Shown here piece after piece: positions 18,063 through 27,203 of a stretch of DNA of 64,000 nt; position 1 is the stretch's first letter; each line of letters begins with the position of its first letter. The DNA comes from UBA4742 sp963773335 (lineage in GTDB: Bacteria; Actinomycetota; Acidimicrobiia; Acidimicrobiales; Acidimicrobilacustridaceae), in the NCBI GenBank assembly GCA_963773335.1, contig CAVZAT010000004.1, positions 1,240,001 to 1,304,000 on the forward strand, written 5' to 3'. Made by a program: the position numbers and the translations under genes. The notes beneath the pieces were generated by a model that searched no databases, was not told the origin of the DNA, and saw only the letters and a program-made list of their open reading frames with translations.

Positions 18063-18476
18063 GTGGCGAGCGAGAGAGACCGAGCTGACGTTCGCCGAGG
18101 TGGCCGAGGGCGTGCGCGCCGCCATGGCCGCCTACACCCAGGCCCTCGACGACGGCCGCACCGACGACGTCGTGGCCACCTTCTGCCCCGACGGCGTGTG
18201 CGAGATCCCGGGCCTGGGCACCCACGAGGGCCACGACGCCCTGCGCGCCGCCTACGCCGGGGTGGGCGCCCCGGCGACCCCAGCGCCACCTCGTGCTCAA
18301 CACCCTGGTCACCGACTGGAGCGACGACGAGGCCAGGGCAGTCAGCGACGTGATCTTCATCCTGCAGGGCAAGGAGGGATGGGCGATCCAGCTCGTCGGC
18401 CGCTACCACGACGACCTCCACCGCCAGCGACGGCACCTGGCGCTTCCACCGCCGGGTCGCCGAGTTCGTCACCTGA
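18063..18476 (+). CDS. SnoaL/NTF2-like protein, frameshifted
   Basis: Small alpha+beta-barrel protein of the SnoaL/nuclear transport factor 2-like fold, about 136 residues. The helix FAEVAEGVRAAMAAYTQALD, then TDDVVATFCPDGVCEIPGLG and HEGHDALRAAYAG, are the usual opening of this fold. VLNTLVTDWSDDEARAVSDV and WRFHRRVAEFVT form the sheet and C-terminus. The frame breaks at about 18087, 18262 and 18430. It starts five bases after the Rieske stop, so it is co-transcribed. Such proteins act as small isomerases or hydrolases, or as the beta subunit of Rieske oxygenases; the latter fits the position (inference). Confidence 0.62.
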
Positions 18477-18515
18477 GCCCGACCGGGGGTGGCGGCGGGA
18501 CCCACCGGCCAGCTG

Positions 18516-19351
18516 TCAGCCGGTGAACTCGCCCATCACGTCGTGGGCGAAGCCGCTCGACCTGGGCGTCGCCGGCTTCGGGCCAGCCGCACACCAGGTA
18601 GCCGTAGCCGGCGTCGGCCCACTTGCCGGCGTGCTTGCGGGCCGTGTCCAGGTCGTCGAGCGACAGCGACGCGGCGCGCATGATCGTCCGCGGGGTCGCG
18701 ACCGGCCTCGACCGCCAGCTCGTCGACCGCGCTCGGAAGCCTCACGCAGCGAGCCCGGCGATGCCCCAGGCGTGCCACACGTCGGCGTAGCGGGCCACCA
18801 GCGGCAGCGTGCGCCGGGGGCCGCTGCCACCGATCCAGATCGGGCGGATGCGGGTCGCTGCACCGGCGTCGGGCGAAGCTCGCGCGTCGTGCAGCGAAAC
18901 GGTGTGGCCCTCGTAGCTGACCACCTCGCCGGTGCACAGCCGGGTCACGATCTCGAGCGCGTCCTCGAGCAGGTCGAACCGCTCGCCGGTCGACGGGAAG
19001 GGGATGCCCAGCTCGTGGTGCTCCTTGTCGAACCAGGCCGCGCCGAGGGACAGCTCGAGGCGCCCGTGGGAGGCGTGGTCGATGGTGATGGCCTGGGCGG
19101 CGAGCACCGACGGGTGCCGGTAGGTCACGCCGGTGACGAGCAGACCCAGGCGGATGCGCGAGGTCACCCCGGCCAGCGCGGCCAGCGTGGTCATGCCCTC
19201 GAAGCGTCTCCCCCGGCCCCTCGCCGTACATGGGCTGGAAGTGGTCGAAGCCCCAGGCGCCGTCGAAACCCAGCTCCTCGGCCAGCTGCACCCGGCGCAC
19301 CAGCTCGTCCCACGGCATCCGCTGTTGGGCGATGTCGAGTCCGAATCGCAT
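18516..19351 (-). CDS. LLM-class (F420-type) oxidoreductase, several frameshifts
   Basis: Luciferase-like-fold oxidoreductase of about 275 residues, the actinobacterial group that usually uses coenzyme F420. The opening MRFGLDIAQQRMPWDELV and ELGFDGAWGFDHFQPMYG is typical. SRIRLGLLVTGVTYRHP and LELSLGAAWFDKEHHELG are strong family blocks, and PIWIGGSGPRRTLPLVARYAD is the late substrate or cofactor segment. Frame breaks lie at about 19205, 18752, 18735, 18700 and 18533; each can be explained by one extra G after C. The start could also be GTG or ATG a few codons upstream (to 19369), which would overlap the Rieske gene stop. Confidence 0.72.
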
Positions 19352-19365
19352 GGGGCGCAACACTG

Positions 19366-20334
19366 TCACAGTTGCCGGCCGGCTGCGACGCCGTCGTCCT
19401 CGTCCACCGCCTCGACGTAGAACTGGCTGGCCCAGCGTCGGAACTCGGTCACGGGTCGCTCGTTCGGGGCCAGCGCCGGCGACGGCTGGTAGCGCTTGTT
19501 CTCCCAGATGGGGATGTCCTGGCCGAACTGGCGGTCGACCTCGGCTCCGAACGCGGTCCCGATCTTCGCGCCCAGGTCATCGCCGGCGTCGTGGTACAGG
19601 GTCTGTCGGACCTCGATCTCGCCGTTCTCGAGGGGCCGCGACGCCGAGATGAGCGTGACCGTGCTCATCAGCTCGAAGCGCACCACCCCGATGCCCGGCC
19701 CGTAGCTGGACGACTCGATGGCACCCTCGAACTCGCCTCTGGCCGTCTGGAACGACTGCTTGGAGCGCACCACCCGCAAGGGGCCATCGATGTCGATGCT
19801 GCCCATCTCCCCCATCTTGGACATGCCGTGGACCGAGACGAAGTGAGCCAGGTCGACGGCGTTCTCGGCCAGCTCCTGCCAGACCGTCTTGATCCGCCGG
19901 GTGAAGCGCATGCACTCGACCGCGTCGTCGGCCACGGCGTCGGGGATCTCCCAGAGCGGGCCGACGGTCGGGTCGGGGTGGTACCAGAAGATGAGGTGGC
20001 GGTTGCGCACCTGGGCGGGATACGAGGCCACCCGCGCCTTGCGGTTGGGACGATCGGCGTAGGGGATGGCCACGTTCGCGCCCTCGCCGTCGAAGGACCA
20101 CTCGTGGAAGGGGCACACCAGGCACCGGTCCTCCACCCGACCGCCCACGCCCAGGTGGGCGCCCAGATGCGGGCAGTAGGCGTCGAACACGTGCCAGTCC
20201 GCCCCGTCGTTCCAAGCCACCAGGTCCCGCTCGACGGCCCGGAACGAATGGGGCACCGACGCGTCGAGCTCGTCGAGGCGAGCCACCGCGAACCATCCGA
20301 TGGGCAACGGGAACGGATAGCGGTTCTGGGTCAT
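19366..20334 (-). CDS. Rieske oxygenase (KshA-like)
   Basis: Intact 322-residue Rieske oxygenase. The cluster ligands are in DAYCPHLGAHLGVGG and CLVCPFHEWSFDGEG, a pattern close to the 3-ketosteroid 9alpha-hydroxylase oxygenase KshA. The iron-site region is LAENAVDLAHFVSVHGMSK, with the expected N, D and two H residues. The C-terminus is less conserved. It would hydroxylate a hydrophobic polycyclic or terpenoid substrate with electrons from a separate reductase. The similarity to KshA is an impression from motifs, not a search. It is read leftward, followed by the LLM oxidoreductase with no gap. Unlike its neighbours it has no frameshift. Confidence 0.85.
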   Translation of the reverse strand: MTQNRYPFPLPIGWFAVARLDELDASVPHSFRAVERDLVAWNDGADWHVFDAYCPHLGAHLGVGGRVEDRCLVCPFHEWSFDGEGANVAIPYADRPNRKARVASYPAQVRNRHLIFWYHPDPTVGPLWEIPDAVADDAVECMRFTRRIKTVWQELAENAVDLAHFVSVHGMSKMGEMGSIDIDGPLRVVRSKQSFQTARGEFEGAIESSSYGPGIGVVRFELMSTVTLISASRPLENGEIEVRQTLYHDAGDDLGAKIGTAFGAEVDRQFGQDIPIWENKRYQPSPALAPNERPVTEFRRWASQFYVEAVDEDDGVAAGRQL

Positions 20335-20386
20335 GACCTGGTCCTCTTGCCGACGGTGCTTTGCTCACCGGGCCACCGCCCAGGTG

Positions 20387-20400
20387 TGAATGCATGTTCA
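20387..20400. promoter_or_regulatory. Possible operator upstream of the KshA-like gene
   Basis: TGAATGCATGTTCA is an imperfect dyad 53 bases upstream of the Rieske start at 20334. It differs from the TTGTACCG operator, so this gene may answer to another regulator. It is short and could be chance. Confidence 0.3.
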
Positions 20401-20527
20401 GTCTAGTGAATCACGGTCACCGCGAGCCAGGCCCCGCCCTGCTGGGGTCGGTCGGATCACCGCGGGTCGCCGCGTTGCCGACGGGAGCTCCGCCAACTCC
20501 CGAGCCGCCCTGCGCCAGACTTCGCGC

Positions 20528-22716
20528 ATGCAACTGCGCGCCGCGGAGGGACTCGGCGTCGACCTCGCGGCCGACGGCACGGTGAGGATCGGCATCGACG
20601 ACGAGGACTGGCTCGGCCCGGGGCGCCCGGCGCGGACCACGAGCCTGGGCGAGGCCGTCACGGCCACCGACGAGCTGGGGGCCACGACATCGGTCACCGT
20701 CGTCGACGGTGATGTGCGTCTCTCGGTCCGCGCCTACCCCGATCGACCGCTGCTCGTGTTCCGCAGCGAAGCGACGACTCAGCTCAGCGGCCTCGCCACA
20801 GGCCAGTACGACCAGCCATCGGTCACCTGGCCCACCTTCACGCCCGGCGAACGGGCGCACGGCACCGCACCCGACGGCCTGCGGGCACTCGTCTTCCAGC
20901 ACTGCGAGTTCGGGCTCCCGAGCACCGCGGGCCCGTCGCTCGACGGATGGTTCCTGCTCCCCCACCGACCCCCGACCGGCTGGCCGCTGCTGGTCACCCG
21001 AGCCGACGGTCGCACCATCCTGGTCGCACCCCTCGACGCCTTCCACGAGCAGACGATCGGGCTGAACGGCGGGACGTTGCGCGTCGGCTGGCACGGCGAC
21101 CTGGAAGCCGTGCCCGCCGGATTCACCTCCGACCTGGCCGTGCTCGGGGCCCACGGTCCCCGCGCCGCACTCGACGCCTGGGGACAGATGCTGCTCGACG
21201 CCGCCGGCACCGTGCGCCCCGGCCGCTGGCCCGACGCGCTGGCTCGCGCCCCTCGTACTGGACCGACAACGGCTCGGCCTACTGGTACAGGACCGAGCCC
21301 GGCCACGATGTGGCCGGGTCCATCGTGGCCGCCGTCGAGGACCTGCGGGCCAGGGACGTCCCGGTCGGCGCGGTGCAGCTCGACTCGTGGTTCTACCCCC
21401 ACGCCGAGCTGCGGCCCTTCGACACCGAGGAGTGGGTGGTGCCACCGACCGCCATGACGGCCTGGGAGGAGCGGTCCGACGTCCTGCCCGACGGCATCGC
21501 TGCGCTTCGCCACCGGCTGGGCGACCCGCCGCTCGTCGCCCACCTCCGGCACCTCTCGGCCGACGCGTCCATCGCCGCCGCCTGTCCGACGTGGATCGAC
21601 GGCGACTACGCCGCCCCCGCCACCCCCGAGGTCTACGAGCGCTGGCTCGACCAGTGCCGCACCTGGGGCGTCGAGACCCTCGAGCACGACTGGCTGGTGG
21701 AGGTCTTCTTCGGCGTGCGCCAGCTGCGAGCCGAGCCGGGCCGAGCCACGGCGTGGCAGGAGGGCATCGACACCGCCGCCCGCGACCGGGGCATCACCCT
21801 CCAGTGGTGCATGGGCACGCCGGCCGACTTCGCCCAGACCACGACGCTCACGCAGGTCACGTCGGTGCGCACCAGCGGCGACCACGGCTACATCGCCACC
21901 GCCGGCCAGTTGTGGGCGTGGTTCTGCACGACCAACGCGCTGGCCCGCAGCCTCGACCTGATGCCGTACAAGGACGTGTTCCGCGCCGATCCCGAGGTCG
22001 CCGGCGACAACGGTGAGCCCGAGGCACTCCTGGCCGCGCTCTCCACTGGGCCGGTCGGGCTCGGCGATCGCGTCGGGCGCATGGACCCGGCGCTGGTACG
22101 GCGGACCTGCCGGGCCGACGGGCTCCTGGTGAAGCCGCACACCGCCATCGCCGCCGTCGACGAGTCGCTGCTGTCCGGACCAGCCTTCAACCCGTCGTTG
22201 CTGGTGGCCGAGTGCACCTCGGAGCACCCCGCCGGCCGCTGGACCTACGTGGTGGCCATGCACGCCCACCCCAGCGACGACCTGATCGACGGCGACATCC
22301 ACCTCAACTCGGTGCTCGCACCCGGGCATCGAGGTTCGGGCCATGTCGTGGCCTGGGACTGGCGGACCGGGACGGCGACACGGCTCGCGCCCGACGCCAC
22401 CATCGCGGTCTCGCTCGGCCGGGAGGGTTGGACGTTCCACGTCCTGGCGCCAGTACTGGCCTGCGGCCTGGCCGTGATCGGCGACGTCACCAAGTTCGCG
22501 AGCGCGGGTGACGCCCGCATCGAGGTGTCCCAGACGTCGACTGGGGTGCGCCTGGTGGTGAAGGGGGCCGGCGAGGTGGTCACCATCACGGGTTGGGCGC
22601 AGGTCGCTCCCACTTCGCCCGAAGGAATGGTCATCTACGACCCGTCGACCGGCGTGTGGACCACCGACATCGAGGTCCCCAGCCGGGGCTGGGCGGTCCT
22701 CACCGTCGACGCCTGA
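20528..22716 (+). CDS. Putative glycoside hydrolase-like (GH31/GH36-type barrel) protein, frameshifted
   Basis: Protein of about 730 residues that I do not recognise with certainty. The N-terminal 240 residues form a beta-rich domain (DVRLSVRAYPDRPLLVFRSE). After a break at about 21250 the catalytic-like domain begins with PSYWTDNGSAYWYRTEPG. It continues with VGAVQLDSWFYPHAELRPFD, where an aspartate sits at a barrel strand end, and LEHDWLVEVFFGVRQL. The C-terminus is a small beta domain. The layout (beta sandwich, barrel, beta domain) and WTDNG motif resemble alpha-glycosidases of the GH31/GH36 type or raffinose-synthase-like proteins. No signal peptide is seen, so it is probably cytoplasmic. 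The break needs one missing or two extra bases. Confidence 0.55.
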
Positions 22717-22756
22717 CCGTCCCGCGACCCACGGTCACGAGCCGCCGAACACCCGA

Positions 22757-24133
22757 TCAGAGGCGAACGCCCAGCCGCCTCCCGACGAGCCCGCCGATCA
22801 CTGCCGCGGCAATCACCATCGGCCACGCCGCGACCGGGAAGAAGAGGATCATGAAGAGGCCGGCGGCGAGGGGGCGCCGCATCAACACGCCGACCACCGC
22901 AGTCATGCCCGCCGCCAGGGCGGGGACCTCATTGATACCAGTGACCATCTGGCTCATGGCGAGCCCGAGGGCTGCGCCGACGAACATGAGGGGGAAGAAG
23001 CGGCCGCCCTTCCAGGCCGCGCTGATCAGGAGTGCGGCGGCGACCAGCTTGGCCACCGCGACCAGCACGAGGAACCTCACCGAGTCGGTGCCGTACCCCG
23101 AGACCAGTGTGTCGACCCCGCCGTGCCCGGAGAAGAGCACCAAGGACGACCACGTCGCCAGCAGACCGAGACCGAGTCCACCGCAGACCGAGGTCAGCAC
23201 CGGGTGGTCGTGAAGAGGGGCGAGGAGCCGATCGGTGCCCCGCCCCACCGCAAGGAACAGGAGCCCGGCTGCGGTGCTCACCAGGGTCACGAGCAGGGAC
23301 CACGCCAGATCACTGGCCGCAAAGCTGTAGGCGGGCAGGCCGAGGTCGAAGTAGTGATCCGACGTCCCCAGATGCCGGTAGATGAACAGTCCGGCCCAGG
23401 CCGCGGCCAGACCGGGAAGGAGTCGCAACAGTCGACCGGAGCGAGCGTCGGCCGCGTCGGTCTGGTGAGGATCGAGGGCGATCGCCGCCGCGCCGGCCGT
23501 GCCGAACAGGGCTCCCATCGCGGCGCTGATGCCGACGAACGAGATGTCGGCACCCTCGGCGGTGTTGGCGTCGATGACCCGGGCGATCCAACTGCCGATG
23601 CCGCCCAGGATCGCCATCAGAGCCGCCTCCGGGCCAAGGGCAGCACCGAACCCCAACGAGATCAGCGAGATCACGGTCGCCTGCCAGACGTGGCGATGAT
23701 CGAACTCGCCGGACTGCTTGTGGTCCTCGATGGCTTGCTCGATGCTCACCGGGTACTCACCCAGGTGGTGCCGCGCCACCCCCAGCAGGACCGCTCCAGC
23801 CAACACGACCGGGATGATGAAGTACCACTTGCTGGGATCGACGCCGAGCTCCCGGGGGAGCGATGTCCACAGCAGGTCCTTGGACCACTCCAGCGTCCTC
23901 AAGAAGGCCACGGTGAGCACACCGCCGAAGGCTCCCAGCGCCAGAGCGACGGCGAGGGTGCGCGGGAACTGGCGTAACCGATGTCCGAGGACGGTCCTTT
24001 CGGTGTCATCACCCGATTGGTCCTGGCCGTCGACCGCCAAGGCGCCGATCCTACCTGGGGTGCGCCTCACTGTCCGACGAACGGCGGTCAGCACACCCGG
24101 GCGAGCGCGACCGTAGCGGTGCATTCGCTGCAC
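22757..24133 (-). CDS. ClC-family chloride channel/antiporter
   Basis: Polytopic membrane protein of 458 residues in the voltage-gated chloride channel family. The motif GAALGPEAALMAILGG (GxGPE-like) lies near residue 170, and GGRFFPLMFVGAALG supplies the GxFxP motif late in the protein. At least ten hydrophobic helices can be followed from residue 55 on. The first 55 residues are polar and cytoplasmic. It may exchange chloride for protons or conduct chloride. It stands alone between the GH-like gene and tRNA-Glu; nothing in the context hints at regulation. Confidence 0.85.
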   Translation of the reverse strand: MQRMHRYGRARPGVLTAVRRTVRRTPGRIGALAVDGQDQSGDDTERTVLGHRLRQFPRTLAVALALGAFGGVLTVAFLRTLEWSKDLLWTSLPRELGVDPSKWYFIIPVVLAGAVLLGVARHHLGEYPVSIEQAIEDHKQSGEFDHRHVWQATVISLISLGFGAALGPEAALMAILGGIGSWIARVIDANTAEGADISFVGISAAMGALFGTAGAAAIALDPHQTDAADARSGRLLRLLPGLAAAWAGLFIYRHLGTSDHYFDLGLPAYSFAASDLAWSLLVTLVSTAAGLLFLAVGRGTDRLLAPLHDHPVLTSVCGGLGLGLLATWSSLVLFSGHGGVDTLVSGYGTDSVRFLVLVAVAKLVAAALLISAAWKGGRFFPLMFVGAALGLAMSQMVTGINEVPALAAGMTAVVGVLMRRPLAAGLFMILFFPVAAWPMVIAAAVIGGLVGRRLGVRL

Positions 24134-24307
24134 TGGAGCTCAGCCGTCGAAGGGTCCCGCCGATCTTCAGCGGACGTCGGCGGGAAGCCGGCACATGCGC
24201 GAGGCCAGGGCCTGGGCCAGAAGGGACTGGGGGGCACGACCACAACGGTTACGGCGATGCTGACGCTGGCGTTTCACGGGAGGGGACCGCTAGGGGGCCC
24301 CTGGCAG

Positions 24308-24380
24308 CACCCCCAACGGGATTCGAACCCGTGCCGCCACCTTGAGAGGGTGGTGTCCTTGGCCGCTAGACGATGGGGGC
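24308..24380 (-). tRNA. tRNA-Glu (CTC)
   Basis: On the minus strand: acceptor GCCCCCA pairing with TGGGGGT, D arm TCGTCTAGCGGCCAAGGAC, anticodon stem CCACC/GGTGG around loop CTCTCAA (anticodon CTC), and T arm ACGGG-TTCGAAT-CCCGT. It has 73 bases including the discriminator G; CCA is not encoded. Confidence 0.93.
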
Positions 24381-24505
24381 CGGGACGAGCCGGATCATCA
24401 TAGCCAGGCCCCCCGGCCCGACCCCAATGCGATCCGACCCTCCCGCGGCCCGCTCGAACCCCACCTGGCGCCACCCGGACTGGAACCTGATCGTCATCAT
24501 GACGC

Positions 24506-24532
24506 GTTCTGTTACCCGGCGGTGGCGGGTAG
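24506..24532 (+). promoter_or_regulatory. SigB-type promoter for hsp20
   Basis: GTTCT, 16 bases, GGGTAG. This matches the SigB/SigF class (GTTT-N13..16-GGGTA) and is nearly the same as the promoters at 26849 and 27279. It ends 17 bases before the hsp20 ATG. Confidence 0.65.
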
Positions 24533-24548
24533 GTCGCCCGGCGTGACC

Positions 24549-24977
24549 ATGCCCATCCACCCGGGTCCGACGAAGGCCGAGCGGGCGGCTCGACGCCTTC
24601 CCGTGAACGTCTTCGCCACCTCCAGCTCGGCGGTGGTGGTGGCCCCGCTGCCCGGGGTCATGGCCGAGCACGTCCGAATCGTCGTATCCGGTCTCCAGCT
24701 CACCATCACCGCCGAGCGCGACAGGGATGGCGACCACGACTACCTGCTCCACGAATGGAACCCGGTGGGCTTCGAGCGGACCATCGACCTGCCCGACGAC
24801 GTGGGCTGGCCCATCACCGCGGCGGTGGCGAACGGCCTGCTCACCATCACCCTGGCCCGCCGCGCCACCCGCCCCGATCACGAGTCCATCACCATCGCAC
24901 CGGCCGCAGAACGCCGGACCAGCACGCAGGACGTGTTCGACGTGATCAACCTGCGCGACGCCCACCGGCCCGACTGA
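24549..24977 (+). CDS. Hsp20/alpha-crystallin-family small heat-shock protein
   Basis: Small heat-shock protein of 142 residues. The alpha-crystallin domain runs from about residue 17 to 120. VRIVVSGLQLTITAERDR, the HEWNPVGFERTIDLPDDV segment and VANGLLTITLARRA are the usual beta strands; the last contains the conserved xxGLLTITL-like motif. It would hold unfolded proteins as an oligomer without ATP. ATG at 24549 is chosen since the domain starts soon after; an in-frame GTG sits six bases upstream. The SigB-type promoter just upstream places it in the general stress response. Confidence 0.75.
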   Translation: MPIHPGPTKAERAARRLPVNVFATSSSAVVVAPLPGVMAEHVRIVVSGLQLTITAERDRDGDHDYLLHEWNPVGFERTIDLPDDVGWPITAAVANGLLTITLARRATRPDHESITIAPAAERRTSTQDVFDVINLRDAHRPD

Positions 24978-25006
24978 TCGACGGCGAGCGTGAGAGGTGA
25001 GCGCGG

Positions 25007-25423
25007 GTGACCGTGGAGCAGCTGGCCATCACGGTTGGTCCCGAGAACGACAGCGTGCCCGCCGTGCGCCACTTCGTGGCCTTCGCGCAGCGCGTGCTCG
25101 GTGCGCACGCCGATCCTGATGTCGCGGCGTTGGTCACCAGCGAGCTGGTGGCCAACGCCGTCGACGTGGCCGCGGGGGAGATCACCGTGACCATCCGCTA
25201 TCTGGGCGCCTGCCTTCGGGTCGAGGTCCAGGACCACGGCTACGGCATGCCCGAGATCCAGCACCCGTCGCCCGCCGACGCGACTGGCGGACGAGGGCTG
25301 CTGATCGTCGACCAGTTGGCCGACGACTGGGGCGTCCAGCCGTTCCTGCCCGGCAAGATCGTGTGGTTCGAGCTCGGCCCGCCGGCGCCGTCGCCGGCCA
25401 CGCATGGCAGCATGCCTGGGTGA
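25007..25423 (+). CDS. GHKL ATPase-type anti-sigma (RsbW-like) kinase
   Basis: Protein of 138 residues with the HATPase_c fold of anti-sigma serine kinases. The N box is TSELVANAVDVAA, the G1 box VQDHGYGMP, and the G2 box GGRGLLIVDQLADDWG, all in order and well spaced, so it should bind ATP. Such proteins bind sigma factors and phosphorylate STAS partners; the STAS/sigma operon is 2.6 kb downstream. Starts at GTG 25007. Its stop overlaps the start of the agmatine deiminase by GTGA, an unexpected coupling. Confidence 0.8.
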   Translation: MTVEQLAITVGPENDSVPAVRHFVAFAQRVLGAHADPDVAALVTSELVANAVDVAAGEITVTIRYLGACLRVEVQDHGYGMPEIQHPSPADATGGRGLLIVDQLADDWGVQPFLPGKIVWFELGPPAPSPATHGSMPG

Positions 25424-26547
25424 ACCCACCCCTGGCGTCGACGCCGGCGGCTGACGGCTACCGCTTCCCGGCCGAGTGGGAACCCCACGCCGGTTGCTGG
25501 ATGGCCTGGCCCACGCGCACTGACACCTGGCGAGCGGACGCCAGCCCCGCCCAGGAAGCCTTCGCGGCCGTGGCGAACGCCATCGCCGCCACCGAGGCGG
25601 TGACCATGGCCGTCGAGCCTGCCCAGCTGGACCGGGCCCGGTCGCAGCTGGGCCCGGGCGTCACCGCGGTCGAGCTGGCCACCGACGATGCCTGGATGCG
25701 CGACATCGGCCCGAGCTTCGTGGTCGACGCGACGGGCGCACGGCGCGGCGTCGACTGGATCTTCAATGCCTGGGGTGGGCTGGACGGGGGGCTCTACACC
25801 CCCTGGGACCTCGACGACCAGGCTGCGGCGAGGATCTGCGAGCTCGAGGACGTCGACCGCTACCGCGCTCCGCTCGTGCTCGAGGGCGGCTCCATCCACG
25901 TCGACGGCCAGGGCACGTTGCTCACCACCGAGCAGTGCCTGCTCAACCCCAACCGGAACCCCATGTCGACCCGCGACGACATCGAGAGCCAGCTGCGTGC
26001 CTACACCGGAGCGGAGACCATCATCTGGCTCGGCGACGGGGTGTGGCTCGACGAGACCGACGGTCACGTCGACAACCTGGCCTGCTTCGTGCGTCCCGGA
26101 GTGGTGGCCCTGACCTGGACCGAAGATCGCAGCGATCCCCAGCACGCCATCTCCACCGATGCCCGGCGACGTCTCGAGCGCGCCACCGATGCCCGAGGCC
26201 GCCAACTCGAGGTCCATCTGGTTCCCCAGCCCCGGCCCCGGCCCATCAGCGAGGAGGAGGCCGCGGGGATCGAGCGGACCCCGGGAACGAAGGCGCGGCC
26301 CGGCGGAGCCCGCCTCGCCGCCAGCTACGTCAACTTCTACGTGGCTGACGACCAGGTGGTCGTGCCCCGCCTCGATCCGGCCCTCGACGACGAGGCGGCC
26401 ACCATCATCGGGGGTCTGTTCCCCGACCGCCGCATCGTGGGCGTCGAGACCCGGGAGATCCTGCTCGGCGGCGGCAACATCCACTGCGTCACCCAGCAGG
26501 TCCCCGCGGGCCGGCCAGCACCTGCCGAGGCAGCAGTCGCCGGCTGA
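25420..26547 (+). CDS. aguA: Agmatine deiminase
   Basis: Enzyme of 375 residues that converts agmatine to N-carbamoylputrescine and ammonia. The guanidine-group-modifying fold shows EWEPHAGCWMAWPTRTDTW at the N-terminus, LEGGSIHVDGQGTLLTTEQC, then LDETDGHVDNLACF with the catalytic His/Asp, and GGGNIHCVTQQ with the catalytic cysteine near the C-terminus. The length is normal for the family. GTG at 25420 overlaps the stop of the anti-sigma-type ATPase. No carbamoylputrescine amidase is adjacent. Confidence 0.93.
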   Translation: MNPPLASTPAADGYRFPAEWEPHAGCWMAWPTRTDTWRADASPAQEAFAAVANAIAATEAVTMAVEPAQLDRARSQLGPGVTAVELATDDAWMRDIGPSFVVDATGARRGVDWIFNAWGGLDGGLYTPWDLDDQAAARICELEDVDRYRAPLVLEGGSIHVDGQGTLLTTEQCLLNPNRNPMSTRDDIESQLRAYTGAETIIWLGDGVWLDETDGHVDNLACFVRPGVVALTWTEDRSDPQHAISTDARRRLERATDARGRQLEVHLVPQPRPRPISEEEAAGIERTPGTKARPGGARLAASYVNFYVADDQVVVPRLDPALDDEAATIIGGLFPDRRIVGVETREILLGGGNIHCVTQQVPAGRPAPAEAAVAG

Positions 26548-26566
26548 CGGAATGGCGGGCGTCTCG

Positions 26567-26764
26567 TCAGCGACCGCCCAGTGCCCGCTCCAACTCGGTC
26601 TTGCTCATCTTCGAGCGACCCTTGATGTTGTGGCGCTTCGCCTTCTCGTAGAGCTCGTCATAGGTACGGTCGGCGGCGCCTCGTCCGGCGGCCGGGACCC
26701 GGCCAGGTGCGAGCGTCGGCGAGTAGCCGCCGCCGCGTCGTGCGAAAGGGGTGTCTTGAGGCAT
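26567..26764 (-). CDS. Small Rho-N/SAP-like protein
   Basis: Protein of 65 residues. The C-terminal half, YDELYEKAKRHNIKGRSKMS followed by KTELERALGGR, looks like the Rho termination-factor N-terminal (SAP-like) helix-extended-helix module found in many small actinobacterial stress proteins. The N-terminus is Gly/Pro-rich and disordered. ATG at 26764 is used (MPQDTPFARRGGG). A SigB-like promoter on the minus strand (26812-26836) lies just upstream. It probably binds nucleic acid, but this is a guess from the fold. Confidence 0.65.
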   Translation of the reverse strand: MPQDTPFARRGGGYSPTLAPGRVPAAGRGAADRTYDELYEKAKRHNIKGRSKMSKTELERALGGR

Positions 26765-26811
26765 GTCGTCTCCTCGCGGGCTCGGCCCACCAGATGCGGG
26801 CGCCCGATGCC

Positions 26812-26836
26812 TACCCACCTGGTCTCACGGCCAGAC
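26812..26836 (-). promoter_or_regulatory. Probable SigB-type promoter for the Rho-N-like gene
   Basis: On the minus strand: GTCT, 16 bases, GGGTAG. The -10 part is the same as in the three neighbouring copies, the -35 is weaker. It is divergent from the csbD promoter. Confidence 0.45.
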
Positions 26837-26848
26837 CCCGAATCGGCA

Positions 26849-26874
26849 GTTCTAGCCAGCCGGTCCGCGGGTAG
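26849..26874 (+). promoter_or_regulatory. SigB-type promoter for csbD
   Basis: GTTCT, 15 bases, GGGTAGAG, ending 64 bases before the csbD ATG. CsbD genes are classic SigB targets, which supports the assignment. Confidence 0.7.
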
Positions 26875-26937
26875 AGGACTCCCAACCTCGACCTCCACAG
26901 CACCGAGGTCGTACCCCCCACCGCGGAGGAGTTCGCC

Positions 26938-27126
26938 ATGGGCGACAAGACCGATCAGATCAAGGGCCGAGCCAAAGAGGCAGCTGGCAAGATCACCGAC
27001 GACAAGGGCCTCGAGCACGAGGGCAAGGTGGATCGGGTGGCCGGCGAGACGAAGGAGAAGGTGGGTCAGGCCCGGGACAAGGTGGACGACGTCGTGGACA
27101 AGGTCAAGGACGAGCTCCACCGCTGA
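26938..27126 (+). CDS. CsbD-family stress protein
   Basis: Protein of 62 residues, highly charged and predicted helical throughout. MGDKTDQIKGRAKEAAGKI is the typical CsbD opening, followed by EHEGKVDRVAGETKEKVG and repeated amphipathic turns DKVDDVVDKVKDEL. The function of CsbD proteins is unknown; they are among the most strongly SigB-induced small proteins. It has its own SigB-type promoter. Confidence 0.9.
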   Translation: MGDKTDQIKGRAKEAAGKITDDKGLEHEGKVDRVAGETKEKVGQARDKVDDVVDKVKDELHR

Positions 27127-27203
27127 TCCCATCCAGATCGGCGCGGCCCTGGGCTGGCGACGCCCCGCAGCTGTCGGTCGGATTCCCGCCACCGGCCGAC
27201 GAA

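Noticed and set aside
11233..19351. Programmed ribosomal frameshifting as the reason for many breaks
   Set aside because: The breaks occur in unrelated genes, on both strands, at many sites per gene and without slippery heptamers, so error or decay is more likely.
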